This document shows positions 9,038 through 18,615 of a DNA stretch of 64,000 nt, piece after piece (the first letter of the stretch is position 1; the number at the start of each line of letters is the position of its first letter). The notes under the pieces are model-generated. The model worked only from the letters and a program-made list of their open reading frames with translations, was not told the DNA's origin and searched no databases. Both the position numbers and the translations under genes were made by a program. Origin of the DNA: Methylopila henanensis (GTDB taxonomy: Bacteria > Pseudomonadota > Alphaproteobacteria > Rhizobiales > Methylopilaceae); the NCBI RefSeq assembly GCF_042681025.1, contig NZ_JBHUER010000001.1, positions 310,001-374,000 of the forward strand, given 5' to 3'.

Positions 9038-12000
9038 TCCGCCGGCTCCGCCGCAGGTGCCGGGCGGCGGTCGCCGGTCACCGCGGCGCGCAGGCGCTCC
9101 ATGGCGAGGTAGACCACGGGCGTGGTGTAGAGCGTCAGAAGCTGGCTGAGGATCAGGCCGCCGATGATCGTGACGCCGAGCGGGATGCGCAGCTCCGCGC
9201 CCGGTCCCGTCGCAAGCGCGAGCGGCAGGGCGCCGAGCAGCGCGGCGAGCGTCGTCATCATGATCGGCCGGAAGCGCAGCCCGGCCGCCTCGAAGATCGA
9301 CTCCTCCGGCGACAGGCCGCGGGTGCGCTCGGCCTCCAGCGCGAAGTCGATCATCATGATCGCGTTCTTCTTCACGATGCCCATAAGCAGGATGATGCCG
9401 ATCAGCGCGATCACCGAGAGGTCGAGCCGGAACAGTTCGAGCGCGATCAGCGCGCCGACGCCGGCGGAGGGCAGGGTGGAGAGGATCGTGAACGGGTGGA
9501 CGAAGCTCTCATAGAGCACGCCCAGCACGATGTAGATCGCGATGATCGCGGCGAGCACCAGCCAGGGCTGGCCGGCGAGCGATTCCGCGAACTCGGCCGC
9601 GTCGCCCGAGAACTTGCCGACGACGGTCTGCGGCATCGCGATGTCGGCCTCGGCCCGCTCGATCGCCGCGACCGCGTCGCTCAGCGAGGCTTCGGGCGCG
9701 AGGTCGAAGGAGATCGTGATCGCCGGGAACTGCTCCTCGTTCGCGACCAGCAGGTCGGCGGGCTCGAGCGTCACCCGCGCGACCGCGGAGAGCGGCGCCT
9801 GCGCGCCGGAGCTGGTCGCGACGTAGAGACGCCCGATGGCGCCCGGATCTTTCTGTTGCTGTGGCGCGGCCTCCAGAATGACGCGGTACTGGTTCGACTG
9901 GCCGTAGATTGTCGAGATCTGGCGCTGGCCGAAGGCGTCGTGCAGCGCGTCCGCGACCGCCTGGGCCGTGACCCCGAGACGGCCGGCGTCAAGCCGGTCG
10001 ATCGCGACCCGCGCCTGCAGGCCGCCGGGGCGAGCGTCCGAGCCGACGTTGCGCAGGCTCGGCTCCGCCTGCAGCCGCTCGACGAGACGCGCGGCCTGCC
10101 GCGCCAGCTCCTTCGCGTCAGAATCGGTCAGCGTGTACTGGTAGCGGGCGCGGCTGGCGCGCGTGCTGATCTGCAGGTCCTGCACCGCCTGAAACACGAC
10201 GGAGACGCCGGCGATCGGCCGCACGGCCTCCTGCAGCCGCGCGATGATCGCCGTGGCGTCGGCGTCGCGCTGGTCGTGGGGCTGAAGCACGATCGACAGC
10301 CGGCCCGCGTTCGGCGTCGGCGTCTGCTCGCCGACCCCGAGCACGGAGACCACCGAGCGCACGGCCGGGTCCTCCCGCACGGCGGCGACCACCGCGCCGT
10401 CGAGGCGCTGCAGCTCGACGAAGGAGACGTCCTGGCCCGCCTCCATGGTGGCGGTGATCAGGCCGGCGTCCTGCTCCGGCAGGAAGCCCTTCGGGGCGAT
10501 CACATAGAGCCAGCCGGTCGCGAGCAGGGTGGCGAGCGTGGCGAGTAGGGTGAGCCCCTGATGGCGCAGCACGACCCGGAGCGAGGCCTTGTAGCGCTCG
10601 ACGACCCAGGTCGTCGTCCGTTCGGCGGCGCGGCCGAGCCTGGAGCCTTCGCCGCCCGGCGCGTGGGGCTTCAGCAGGCGCGCGCACATCATCGGCGTCA
10701 GCGTCAGCGAGATCACCATCGAGACGAGCACCGCGATGGTGAGCGTCGCGGCGAACTCGCGAAAAACCCGGCCGATCAGCCCGCTCATGAACAGCAGCGG
10801 GATGAACACCGCGATCAGCGAGGCGGTGAGCGACACGATCGTGAACCCGATCTCGCGCGCGCCGTCATAGGCCGCCTTCATCGGCGAGGCGCCCTCCTCG
10901 ATGTGGCGGGCGATGTTCTCGATCATGACGATGGCGTCGTCGACCACGAAGCCGGCGCCGACCACGAGCGCCATCAGCGACAGGTTGTCGAGCGAGAAGC
11001 CGAACGCCCACATCACCGCGAAGCTCGCGACCAGCGAAAGCGGCAGCGCCACCCCCGCGATCAGCGTGGCGCGGAAGGTGCGCAGGAACACGAGCACCAC
11101 CAGCACGATCAGCGCGACCGACAGGCCGAGCGTGATCTCGACCTCGTGGATCGAAGCGCGGATCGTGTCCGTGCGGTCGTCGACCACGTCGAGCTGGACG
11201 CCCGCTGGCATGGCGCGCTGGAGCTCGGGCAAAGCGCGGCGCAGCGCCTCGACCGTGGCGACCGTGTTGGCGCCGGGCTGGCGCAGCACGTCGATGACGA
11301 TCGCCGGCCGGCCGTTGAAGCTCGCCGCCACGTTGACGTCCTCGAGCCCGTTCACGACCTCGGCGACGTCGCGCAGCCGGACCGGCGCGCCGTTCGTGGT
11401 CGCGATCACGATGTTGCGGTAGGCTTCCGCGGTCTCGATCTGGTCGTTGGCGGAGATGGTGAAGGACTGCCGCACGCCGTCGATCGAGCCCTTCGGCCCG
11501 GAGGTGTTGGCGGCGGTGATCGCGGTCCGGATGGTTTCGAGGCTGAGCCCGTAGGCGGCGAGCCGGGGAATGTCCGCCTGCACGCGGATCGCCGGCTTCA
11601 CGCCGCCGCCGACCGTGACCCGGCCGACGCCGACCACCTCCGCGAGCCGCTGCGCCACCAGCGTGTCCGCGAGGTCGGACACCTCCCGCATCGGAATCGT
11701 CGGCGAGGTCAGCGCGATGGTGAGCACCGGCGTGTTGGCGGGGTTCACCTTCGAGAAGGTCGGGGGGTAGGGCAGGTCGCGCGGCAGCGTCGAGTTCGCC
11801 GCGTTGATCGCGGCCTGCACGTCCTGCGCCGCGCCGTCGATGTCGCGGTCGAGATCGAAGCGGAGCGTGATCTGGCTGCGCCCGAACGAGCTCGTCGAAG
11901 TCATCGCGCTCAGCGACGGAATCTGCCCGAGCTGCCGCTCCAGCGGAGCCGTCACCAGCGCGGCCATGGTCCGCGGGTTCGCGCCGGGCAGCCGGGTCGA

Positions 12001-12141
12001 AACCTGGATGGTCGGGAAGTCGACCTGCGGCAGGGAGGAGACCGGCAGCTTCCAGTAGCCGAGCAGCCCTGCGAGCAGCACGGCGATCGCGAGCAGCGTC
12101 GTCGCGACCGGGCGGGCGATGAAGGGCGCGGAGATGTTCAT
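9034..12141 (-). CDS. RND efflux permease, MdtB-like
   Basis: A 1035-residue RND permease. The ATG at 12141 gives MNISAPFIARPVATTLLA, the usual N-terminus, so the 33-residue upstream extension of the open frame was discarded. The relay motif GFVVDDAIVMIENIARHI (about residue 400) and the later LMGIVKKNAIMMIDFALEA are intact. It is clearly paralogous to the pump at 5315-8392 over its whole length, as expected for an MdtB/MdtC-type heteromeric pump. It lies 40 bases downstream of the adaptor gene. Substrates cannot be read from sequence. Confidence 0.92.
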   Translation of the reverse strand: MNISAPFIARPVATTLLAIAVLLAGLLGYWKLPVSSLPQVDFPTIQVSTRLPGANPRTMAALVTAPLERQLGQIPSLSAMTSTSSFGRSQITLRFDLDRDIDGAAQDVQAAINAANSTLPRDLPYPPTFSKVNPANTPVLTIALTSPTIPMREVSDLADTLVAQRLAEVVGVGRVTVGGGVKPAIRVQADIPRLAAYGLSLETIRTAITAANTSGPKGSIDGVRQSFTISANDQIETAEAYRNIVIATTNGAPVRLRDVAEVVNGLEDVNVAASFNGRPAIVIDVLRQPGANTVATVEALRRALPELQRAMPAGVQLDVVDDRTDTIRASIHEVEITLGLSVALIVLVVLVFLRTFRATLIAGVALPLSLVASFAVMWAFGFSLDNLSLMALVVGAGFVVDDAIVMIENIARHIEEGASPMKAAYDGAREIGFTIVSLTASLIAVFIPLLFMSGLIGRVFREFAATLTIAVLVSMVISLTLTPMMCARLLKPHAPGGEGSRLGRAAERTTTWVVERYKASLRVVLRHQGLTLLATLATLLATGWLYVIAPKGFLPEQDAGLITATMEAGQDVSFVELQRLDGAVVAAVREDPAVRSVVSVLGVGEQTPTPNAGRLSIVLQPHDQRDADATAIIARLQEAVRPIAGVSVVFQAVQDLQISTRASRARYQYTLTDSDAKELARQAARLVERLQAEPSLRNVGSDARPGGLQARVAIDRLDAGRLGVTAQAVADALHDAFGQRQISTIYGQSNQYRVILEAAPQQQKDPGAIGRLYVATSSGAQAPLSAVARVTLEPADLLVANEEQFPAITISFDLAPEASLSDAVAAIERAEADIAMPQTVVGKFSGDAAEFAESLAGQPWLVLAAIIAIYIVLGVLYESFVHPFTILSTLPSAGVGALIALELFRLDLSVIALIGIILLMGIVKKNAIMMIDFALEAERTRGLSPEESIFEAAGLRFRPIMMTTLAALLGALPLALATGPGAELRIPLGVTIIGGLILSQLLTLYTTPVVYLAMERLRAAVTGDRRPAPAAEPAE

Positions 12142-12181
12142 CGGCGCAGGCGCGCTGGACCCGAGGGGGCAGCCGGCGCGG

Positions 12182-13426
12182 TCATTGCGGCGCGCCGGCC
12201 CCGTCGCCGCGCTGGTCGGCGCGCCGCCGCGGCCTTTCATCGGGCGCTGCGCCGATGGGGGCGCCGTCAGGCGCCGCGACCGCGACCTTCGCGCCGTCGC
12301 GCAGGCGCGTGAAGCCGGTCGTCACCACCGTCTCGCCGGCCTTCAGTCCGTCGCCGATGACGGCGATCTCCGCGGTCTGGCGCGCGATCGTCACCGGGCG
12401 CTGCGCGACCGTCTGGTCCTCCTGCACCACGAACACGAACGGTCCGTCCGGCCCCTGCTGGACCGCGGCCCCCGGCGTCGTCACCGCGTCCTTCAGCGTG
12501 TCGACCGTCAGGCGCACGGTGGTGAACTGGCCCGGCCACAGCGCGAGCTCGGCGTTCGGGAACGTCGCCTTGAGCCGCACCGTGCCGGTGGCCTGGTCGA
12601 CCTGGTTGTCGATGACGTCGAGCGTCCCCTGGTCAAGCGCCGCGGAGCCGTCGCCGGCGAGCGCGACTACGGGAACGGGCCCGCGCGCGAGCGCCCGCGT
12701 CACGGCGGCGATGTTCTGCTGCGGCAGGGTGAAGCTCGCCGAGATCGGCTTGAGCTGCGTGATCGTGACTATGCCGGTCGTCTCGCCGGCGGTGACGTAG
12801 TTGCCCTGGTCGACGCCGCGCACGCCGGTGCGGCCGGCGATCGGCGCGCGCACCACGGTGCGGTCGAGCGTGGCCTTGGCCTGATCGATGGTCGCCGCGT
12901 AGTAGCGCACCTGCGCCTCGAGCTGGGCCACGGTCGCGCGCGCGGTCTCGGCCTGCTGCTGCGAGCCATAGTCGTTCTTCGCGAGCCGCTCGTAGCGATC
13001 GAAGTCGCGTCGGGCGTTGGCGAGCTGCGCCTCGAACTGCGCCTTCTGCGCGACCGCCTGATCGTACTGCGCCTGATAGGTGGCGGGATCGATGCGGGCG
13101 AGCGTGTCGCCGGCCGCGACGTCCTGGCCCTCGCGAAAATTCACCGAGATCAGGATGCCCTCGACCTGGGGGCGCACCGTGACGGTGTTGAGCGCCTGGA
13201 ACGTGCCGACGCCTTCGAGCGTGACCGGCACGTCCTCCTGCTTCGCGGCGACCGCAATGACGGGGGTGGGCTGATCGCCGAAACCGCCGCCGCGCCGGCC
13301 GCCGCGGCGCACCTCCTGCTGCTGCTCGCCCGTGCCGCCGCCGATCAGCGTCGTGAGCTGGGGCCAGTAGAGCCAGGCCGCGACGCCGAGCGCGGCCGCG
13401 AGGAGCGTCAGGAGAAACCGTTTCAT
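12182..13426 (-). CDS. RND periplasmic adaptor (membrane fusion protein), MdtA-like
   Basis: A 414-residue HlyD/AcrA-type adaptor linking the RND pump to the outer-membrane channel. The N-terminal anchor MKRFLLTLLAAALGVAAW is followed by a Gly/Arg-rich linker. The split lipoyl-like half-motifs are VRPQVEGILISVNFREGQDV and VVRAPIAGRTGVRGVDQGNY, with an alpha-helical hairpin between them (about residues 105-175). A beta-barrel and membrane-proximal domain follow, ending in an Arg/Pro-rich tail. The start codon overlaps the stop of the outer-membrane factor gene by ATGA. Confidence 0.92.
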   Translation of the reverse strand: MKRFLLTLLAAALGVAAWLYWPQLTTLIGGGTGEQQQEVRRGGRRGGGFGDQPTPVIAVAAKQEDVPVTLEGVGTFQALNTVTVRPQVEGILISVNFREGQDVAAGDTLARIDPATYQAQYDQAVAQKAQFEAQLANARRDFDRYERLAKNDYGSQQQAETARATVAQLEAQVRYYAATIDQAKATLDRTVVRAPIAGRTGVRGVDQGNYVTAGETTGIVTITQLKPISASFTLPQQNIAAVTRALARGPVPVVALAGDGSAALDQGTLDVIDNQVDQATGTVRLKATFPNAELALWPGQFTTVRLTVDTLKDAVTTPGAAVQQGPDGPFVFVVQEDQTVAQRPVTIARQTAEIAVIGDGLKAGETVVTTGFTRLRDGAKVAVAAPDGAPIGAAPDERPRRRADQRGDGAGAPQ

Positions 13427-14865
13427 TTCGCGGCGTCTCCGACGGACTTGGCGAGGACGAGCGGATCCCCGCCGGCGGGCTTGCCCGAGGCCGCCCAGCC
13501 GCCGCCGAGCGCCTCGAACAGCGAGACCGACGCCTGGAACCGCGCCAGCCGCACCGCGACGAGCTGATCCTGCGCGGAGAACAGCGTCTGCTGGACCGCG
13601 AGCACGGTGGTGACGTCGACCGCGCCTTCGCGGAGCTGCGCCTGCGCGATGTCGTAGGCCTCGCGGGCGCTCTTCACCGCCGCCTGCTGCAGCCGCTCCT
13701 GCTCGGCGGTCTTGCGCACCGCGATCAGGGCGTTCTCCACGTCCACGAAGGACTGCACGGCGGCCTTGCGGTAGGCGAGCAGGTTCTCGCGGTAGCGGCC
13801 GGTGGCGAGATCGAGGTTGCCCGGCAGCGAGGCGTCGAGCAGCGGCTGGGTCAGCCCGGCGCCGAGCGAGTAGAACGTCGATTGCGAGCCGAACAGCGAG
13901 CGCAGCGCCACGCTCTCGAAGCCGCCCTGCGCGGTGAGGTTGATCGCCGGCAGGAAGGCGGCGCGGGCGGAGGTGACGTCGTTGTCAGTCGCGGCGAGGT
14001 TCGCCTCCGCCTCGCGCACGTCGGGACGGCGGGCGAGCACGGCGGCCGGGATGCCCGGCGCGACCTTCGGGGTCCGGAGGCTCGCGAGCCGACCGCCCTT
14101 GACGTCCACGCGGACCGGCGGGCGCCCGAGCAGCAGGGCGATCGCGGTCTCGTTGGTGCGGATCTCCTGCTCGATCTCGGGGATCGTCGCCTTCTGCTGG
14201 TCGAGCACGCTGCGTTGCTGGGCGCGGTCGAGCGCGTTCGCGGTGCCGACGTCGAGCCGCGCCTGGATGGCGTCGAAGATGGTCTGGGCGCTGCGGACGT
14301 TGCTGTGGGCGATGGCGAGACGCTCCTGCGCCGCCATCAGCGCGAAATAGGTGTTGGCAACGCTCGTCACCACGCCGAGCGCCACCACCTCCTCGGCGAA
14401 GCGGGCGGAGACGGCGGAGGCCTGCGCCGAGCGCACGGTCGCGCGGTTCCGGCCCCAGAAATCGATCTCGTAGCTGGCGGAGGCCGCGGTCTGGAGGCCG
14501 CCGACCACGCGGCTCTGGCCCGCCGACTTCTGGAGCTGCGTGTCGCCGGTGCCCTGCAGGAACGGGATCAGCGACGCGCCGTTGATGCGCACCTGCGCGT
14601 CGGCCTGCTCGATCCGCGCTTTCGCGGCGTCGATGTCCTGATTCTCGCGCTCCGCCGTCTGGATCAGCGCGGTCAGCTCGGAGGAGCCGAAGCCGCGCCA
14701 CCAATCGGCCGCGGGCCAGACGGCTTGAGCGCCGCGATCGTCCTTCCAGCGCGCGGGCGAGTCGATGCCGAGCGCGGGCCGGCTCCAGCCGTCCGCGCAG
14801 CCCGAGAGGGCGAGCGTCGCGCCGAGCGCCGCGGCGAGCTTCGTGACGGTTGGGATGCTGCGCAA
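13423..14865 (-). CDS. outer-membrane efflux lipoprotein, NodT/OprM family
   Basis: A TolC-like outer-membrane channel subunit of 480 residues from a TTG start at 14865. That start gives a short basic N-region, a hydrophobic core AAALGATLALSGC and a lipobox cysteine. The frame stays open upstream to 14970, but those residues are not signal-like. Two OEP repeats are visible: an ELTALIQTAERENQDIDAAK helix early and a DLATGRYRENLLAYRKAAVQ stretch late. It is the first gene of the operon OMF-adaptor-pump-hypothetical-pump. No TetR or two-component regulator lies next to it. The 166 bases upstream (14866-15031) should hold the promoter. Confidence 0.88.
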   Translation of the reverse strand: MRSIPTVTKLAAALGATLALSGCADGWSRPALGIDSPARWKDDRGAQAVWPAADWWRGFGSSELTALIQTAERENQDIDAAKARIEQADAQVRINGASLIPFLQGTGDTQLQKSAGQSRVVGGLQTAASASYEIDFWGRNRATVRSAQASAVSARFAEEVVALGVVTSVANTYFALMAAQERLAIAHSNVRSAQTIFDAIQARLDVGTANALDRAQQRSVLDQQKATIPEIEQEIRTNETAIALLLGRPPVRVDVKGGRLASLRTPKVAPGIPAAVLARRPDVREAEANLAATDNDVTSARAAFLPAINLTAQGGFESVALRSLFGSQSTFYSLGAGLTQPLLDASLPGNLDLATGRYRENLLAYRKAAVQSFVDVENALIAVRKTAEQERLQQAAVKSAREAYDIAQAQLREGAVDVTTVLAVQQTLFSAQDQLVAVRLARFQASVSLFEALGGGWAASGKPAGGDPLVLAKSVGDAAK

Positions 14866-15031
14866 ATGCCGATCTCGTGCTTGGGCGTCGTCACGCCCTT
14901 CATGCCACAACCCCGCGCCTCGGTCCGTCGCGCGGAGGCGACAGGCGGGGATGGTCGGCGGGCCTTTCACGACGGCGGACGCGGTTCCCTTCGCGGCCGC
15001 CGAAACAAATTCCGGAGCGATCGAGAAGCGT

Positions 15032-15781
15032 TCAGCCCGGCGCGAGCGATTTTAGCAGATCGACGGTCACGAGCGAGCGGCCGGCGCCCTTGCCGGCGAT
15101 GTGCCGCGCCGGTGCGTCCGGCTCGCCGAGCGAAGAGAACACCGCGTCGGCCGCGCCGACGTCCTGGCCCTCGCTGTAGAAGCTCGGCGTGACCAGGGTC
15201 GCGAGGCCGGCCGCCTTCGCCGCCCTGAGCCCTTCCGCCGTGTCCTCGATCGCGACCGCGCGCGCCGGATCGAGCGCGAGCCGGTCGAGCGCCAGCAGGA
15301 AGATGTCGGGGGCCGGTTTCTTCGAGGGCGCCGAGTCGCCGGCCGCGATCGCCTCGAACAGGTCCGGCGCGTCCGGTCCGAGCGTCGAGACCAGCAGCGC
15401 CTCGACGTTGGGCAGGCTGGTGGTGGTGGCGATCGCGAGCCTGAGCTTCGCCGCCCGCGCCTCGGCGATCAGCCGCGCCACGCCGGGTCGGAGCCGGACC
15501 GAGCCAGCGCGCGCCATGGCGCCGTAGCGGGCGTTCTTGGCGGCGTGGATCTCGTCGAGCCGGGCGAGCGCGGCGTCGGCGCCCTCCGGCCGGTCATGCT
15601 CGATGAAGTGGCGAAGCCGCTCCTTGCCGCCCATGACCCGCAGCAGGCGGCGGTAGGTCGGCTGGTCCCAGAACCAGGGCAGTCCGAAGGCTTCGAAGGT
15701 CTCGTTCAGCGCCCGGCGGTGCGTCTCCTCCGTCTCGGCCAGCGTGCCGTCGACGTCGAAGATGACCGCCTCGAGCGGCAT
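15032..15781 (-). CDS. cbbY: HAD phosphatase CbbY (xylulose-1,5-bisphosphate phosphatase type)
   Basis: A 249-residue HAD-superfamily phosphatase. Motif I is VIFDVDGTLAETEETHR at residues 6-22, with nucleophile Asp and acid/base Asp. The cap carries YRRLLRVMGGKERLRHF. The motif II threonines lie in AIATTTSLPNVEAL, the motif III lysine in SKKPAPDIFLLAL, and the motif IV acids in AIEDTAEGLRAAKAAG. The combination of ETEETHR and GGKER is characteristic of CbbY, which removes the RuBisCO inhibitor xylulose 1,5-bisphosphate. The ATG at 15781 lies one base after the rpe stop. It is the last gene of the cbb operon. Confidence 0.88.
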   Translation of the reverse strand: MPLEAVIFDVDGTLAETEETHRRALNETFEAFGLPWFWDQPTYRRLLRVMGGKERLRHFIEHDRPEGADAALARLDEIHAAKNARYGAMARAGSVRLRPGVARLIAEARAAKLRLAIATTTSLPNVEALLVSTLGPDAPDLFEAIAAGDSAPSKKPAPDIFLLALDRLALDPARAVAIEDTAEGLRAAKAAGLATLVTPSFYSEGQDVGAADAVFSSLGEPDAPARHIAGKGAGRSLVTVDLLKSLAPG

Positions 15782-15782
15782 G

Positions 15783-16451
15783 TCAGCCGAGCGCCGCGTC
15801 GGCCGCCGCGCGTATGGCGGCGATGTTGCCGGCGTAGGCGTTTCGGCCATTCTTGAACACGGCCGAGCCCGCCACCAGCACGTCCGCGCCGGCCGTGACG
15901 CAGGCGCCCGCCGTCTCCGGCGTGACGCCGCCGTCGATCTCGATGTGGATGGGCCGGTCGCCGACCATCGCCTTCAGCCGCTCGATCTTCGCGATCATAC
16001 CGGGGATGAAGGCCTGCCCGCCGAAGCCCGGGTTGACCGTCATCACGCAGATGAGGTCGATCTTGTCGAGCACGTACTCGATGGCGCTTTCCGGCGTTCC
16101 AGGGTTGATCGCGACGCCCGCCTTCTTACCGAGCGAGCGGATGAACTGGAGCGAGCGGTCGAGATGCGGTCCCGCCTCGGCGTGCACGGTGATCACGTCG
16201 CAGCCGGCCTTGGCGAAGGCTTCGAGATAGGGGTCCGCGGGCGCGATCATCAGGTGGCAGTCGAACGTGGCGTCGGTCCAGGGCCGGAGCCGCTTCACCA
16301 CGTCGGGGCCGAAGGTGATGTTCGGCACGAAATGGCCGTCCATCACGTCGAGATGCACCCAGTCGGCGCCGGCCTCGATCGCGTCTCGGGTCTCTTCGCC
16401 GAGACGGGAGAAGTCGGAGGCGAGAATGGAGGGCGCGATGAGGACGGACAT
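15783..16451 (-). CDS. rpe: ribulose-phosphate 3-epimerase
   Basis: A 222-residue TIM-barrel epimerase interconverting ribulose 5-phosphate and xylulose 5-phosphate (CbbE in Calvin-cycle operons). Motifs are APSILASDFSRLGEE at residue 6, WVHLDVMDGHFVPNITFGP (metal-binding His and catalytic Asp) near 31-49, DCHLMI, MTVNPGFGGQAFIP and IEIDGGVTPETAG with the second catalytic Asp. An alternative ATG four codons upstream (16463) is possible. Placed after cbbP and before cbbY, it supplies pentose phosphate interconversion to the cycle. The 86 bases between it and cbbP show no obvious terminator. Confidence 0.93.
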   Translation of the reverse strand: MSVLIAPSILASDFSRLGEETRDAIEAGADWVHLDVMDGHFVPNITFGPDVVKRLRPWTDATFDCHLMIAPADPYLEAFAKAGCDVITVHAEAGPHLDRSLQFIRSLGKKAGVAINPGTPESAIEYVLDKIDLICVMTVNPGFGGQAFIPGMIAKIERLKAMVGDRPIHIEIDGGVTPETAGACVTAGADVLVAGSAVFKNGRNAYAGNIAAIRAAADAALG

Positions 16452-16537
16452 GCTTGGAACCATGCGATTGCTGCGGCGCGGCATTCCTGTAGACCGCAAC
16501 CGCGCCTGCGTACAGACCGAACGCGCGGGCCGCCGGT

Positions 16538-17422
16538 TTATCCGCCCGAGAGCGCCCGGCGCCGCTTCTCGACCAGACTGAGGATCATGGGCGTCAGGAT
16601 GAGCTGCATCGCGAGGTCGAGCTTGCCGCCGGGGATGACGATCGAGTTGGCGCGCGACATGAAGCTGTTCGGCACCATCGACAGCAGATACGGAAAATCG
16701 ATGCCGTGCGGATCGCGGAAGCGGATCACCACCATGGATTCGTCCGCGGTCGGGATCGCCCGCGCGATGAACGGGTTCGAGGTGTCGACGGTCGGGATGC
16801 GCTGGAAGTTGATGTCGGTCGCGGTGAACTGCGGGCAGATGTACTTCACGTAGTCCGGCATGCGCCGCAAGATCGTCTCGGTGACGTCGGCGGCGGAGTA
16901 GCCGCGCTCGCTGCGGTCGCGGTGGATCTTCTGGATCCACTCTAGATTGATGACCGGCACCACCCCGATCTTGAGGTCGGCGAAGCGGGCGGTGTCGACG
17001 CCGTCGGCGATGACGGCGCCGTGCAGGCCCTCGTAGAACAGCAGGTCGGTCGGGGAGGGGAGGTCCTCCCAGTCCGTGAACGAGCCTACGGGCGCGCCGT
17101 AGCGCTCCGCCTCGGCGGCGTCGTGGATGTAGTTGCGGCTGCGGCCCTGGCCAGTGGAGGCGTAGGCGGCGAAGGTCTGCTCGAGGTCCTCGAGCAGGTT
17201 CGCCTCATGGCCAAAATGGCTGAAGTGGTGGTCGCCGGCGGCCTCCGCCTCCCGCGCCCGCCGCTTCATCCCGGCGCGGTCGAACTTGTGGAACGCGTCG
17301 CCCTGGATGAAGGCGGGCGTGATGTGCTCCCGCCGGAAGATCTGTTCGAACGTCGCGCGCACCGAGGTGGTGCCGGCGCCGGACGATCCGGTGACCGAGA
17401 TGATCGGGTGGCGGGTCGACAT
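16538..17422 (-). CDS. cbbP: phosphoribulokinase
   Basis: A 294-residue proteobacterial-type phosphoribulokinase that makes the RuBisCO substrate ribulose 1,5-bisphosphate. The P-loop VTGSSGAGTTSVRATFEQIF is at residues 10-29. AFIQGDAFHKFDRAGMKRR holds the catalytic Asp, and LLFYEGLHGAV the Walker B-like Glu. The length fits the octameric, NADH-activated bacterial class rather than the longer plant/cyanobacterial class. It lies 20 bases after cbbF and is co-transcribed with it under CbbR. PRK has no other common metabolic role, so it is the strongest sign of a Calvin cycle here. Confidence 0.95.
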   Translation of the reverse strand: MSTRHPIISVTGSSGAGTTSVRATFEQIFRREHITPAFIQGDAFHKFDRAGMKRRAREAEAAGDHHFSHFGHEANLLEDLEQTFAAYASTGQGRSRNYIHDAAEAERYGAPVGSFTDWEDLPSPTDLLFYEGLHGAVIADGVDTARFADLKIGVVPVINLEWIQKIHRDRSERGYSAADVTETILRRMPDYVKYICPQFTATDINFQRIPTVDTSNPFIARAIPTADESMVVIRFRDPHGIDFPYLLSMVPNSFMSRANSIVIPGGKLDLAMQLILTPMILSLVEKRRRALSGG

Positions 17423-17442
17423 CGCCCCTCAGCCCGCGAGGC

Positions 17443-18465
17443 TCACGCGAGGAACAGCCCGCGCTTGGCGAACAGCGGCGAGCGGCGCGGCGGGTCGGCG
17501 TAGTAGCGGCCGACGCGCTCGATCTCCTCGATCGAGCCGCAGAGCAGCGGCGAGCGCACATGGAGCGAGGTCGGCTCGATCTCGAGGATGCGGCGCTGGC
17601 CGTCGGTCGCGGCGCCGCCGGCCTGCTCGCACACGAAGGCGATCGGGTTGCACTCGTAGACCAGGCGTAGCCGGCCCGAGCCGTAGCCCTGGCGCGCGTC
17701 GCCCGGATAAAGGTAGACGCCGCCGCGCACGAGGATGCGGAACACGTCAGCGACCAGCGAGCCGACCCAGCGCATGTTGAAGTTCTTCTCGCGCGGCCCT
17801 TCTGCGCCGGCGAGGCAGTCCGCGATATAGGCCTGGATCGCGTCGTCCCAGTGGCGCTGGTTCGAGGCGTTGATGGCGTATTCCTTGGTATGAGGCGGGA
17901 TCTTGATGTCCGCGTGGGTGCGGATGAAGCGGCCCGATGCGCGGTCCAGCATGAAGGCGTGCGCGCCTTCGCCGACGGTGAGAACGAGCGCGGTCGCGGG
18001 ACCGTAGACGATGAAGCCGGCCGCGAGCTGGCTGGTTCCGGGCTGCGTGAACGAGGCGTCGCCGACGTTCGGCAGGATGCCGAACAGCGTGCCGATCGAG
18101 ACGTTGGTCTCGATGTTGGAGGAGCCGTCGAGCGGGTCGATCGCGACGACGAGCGGCCGGCTGTCGTCGAGGATCACCTCCGCCTCGGCCTCTTCCGAGC
18201 CGATGCGGGCGACGGGCGAGTCCTTCAGGATGTCGACGGTGATGTCGTGGGTGCGGACGTCGAGCGCCTTCTGGGCGTCGCCGCCGGCGTTGGTCGCGTC
18301 GGTCTGGGCCGCCATCGCGCCCTCCAGCGCCCCGCGCCCCACGATCTCGGCGATCGCGACGCCGGCTTCCGTCAGCGCGCCGATCGTGCGGGCGACGGCC
18401 TCGCGAGTCGGATCGTTCGCGGCCCAGGCGGCGAGATAGGCGTCGAGGGTCGTGTCGTCACTCAC
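17443..18465 (-). CDS. cbbF: class I fructose-1,6-bisphosphatase
   Basis: A class I FBPase (also sedoheptulose bisphosphatase in many autotrophs). The signature VVAIDPLDGSSNIETNVSIG holds the metal-binding acids. Other family blocks are AINASNQRHWDD, MRWVGSLVADVFRIL and GRLRLVYECNPIAFVCEQAGG. The GTG at 18465 is preferred because it gives N-terminus (V)SDDTTLDAYLAAW, with a GGGA upstream. An in-frame ATG at 18504 would add 13 residues but has no spaced ribosome site. It is the first gene of the cbb operon and divergent from cbbR. Confidence 0.93.
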   Translation of the reverse strand: MSDDTTLDAYLAAWAANDPTREAVARTIGALTEAGVAIAEIVGRGALEGAMAAQTDATNAGGDAQKALDVRTHDITVDILKDSPVARIGSEEAEAEVILDDSRPLVVAIDPLDGSSNIETNVSIGTLFGILPNVGDASFTQPGTSQLAAGFIVYGPATALVLTVGEGAHAFMLDRASGRFIRTHADIKIPPHTKEYAINASNQRHWDDAIQAYIADCLAGAEGPREKNFNMRWVGSLVADVFRILVRGGVYLYPGDARQGYGSGRLRLVYECNPIAFVCEQAGGAATDGQRRILEIEPTSLHVRSPLLCGSIEEIERVGRYYADPPRRSPLFAKRGLFLA

Positions 18466-18615
18466 TGGCGTCGTTCCCGTTTTGCGTCCGTCGTGCCCGA
18501 CCATCCTGCACCGGTCCGCACATGTGGCACAGGCCAGAACGGCGCGCTCAAATCAAGCAGATCGTCGTAGCGTGATTGCTCCGACTTATCGAACAACCTA
18601 AATGCTCATTTCAGC
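18466..18615. promoter_or_regulatory. divergent cbbF/cbbR control region
   Basis: A 150-base divergent intergenic region between the cbb operon and cbbR, where CbbR normally binds. The part nearest cbbR (18550-18608) is clearly AT-richer than its surroundings. A hyphenated inverted repeat TTTCAG (18609-18614) / CTGAAA (18620-18625) straddles the cbbR ATG and could serve autoregulation. No single T-N11-A site can be picked with certainty by eye. Confidence 0.5.

Noticed and set aside
10561..12312. A 583-codon plus-strand frame opposite the second RND pump
   Set aside because: Same composition artefact; the minus-strand reading is a full-length pump.
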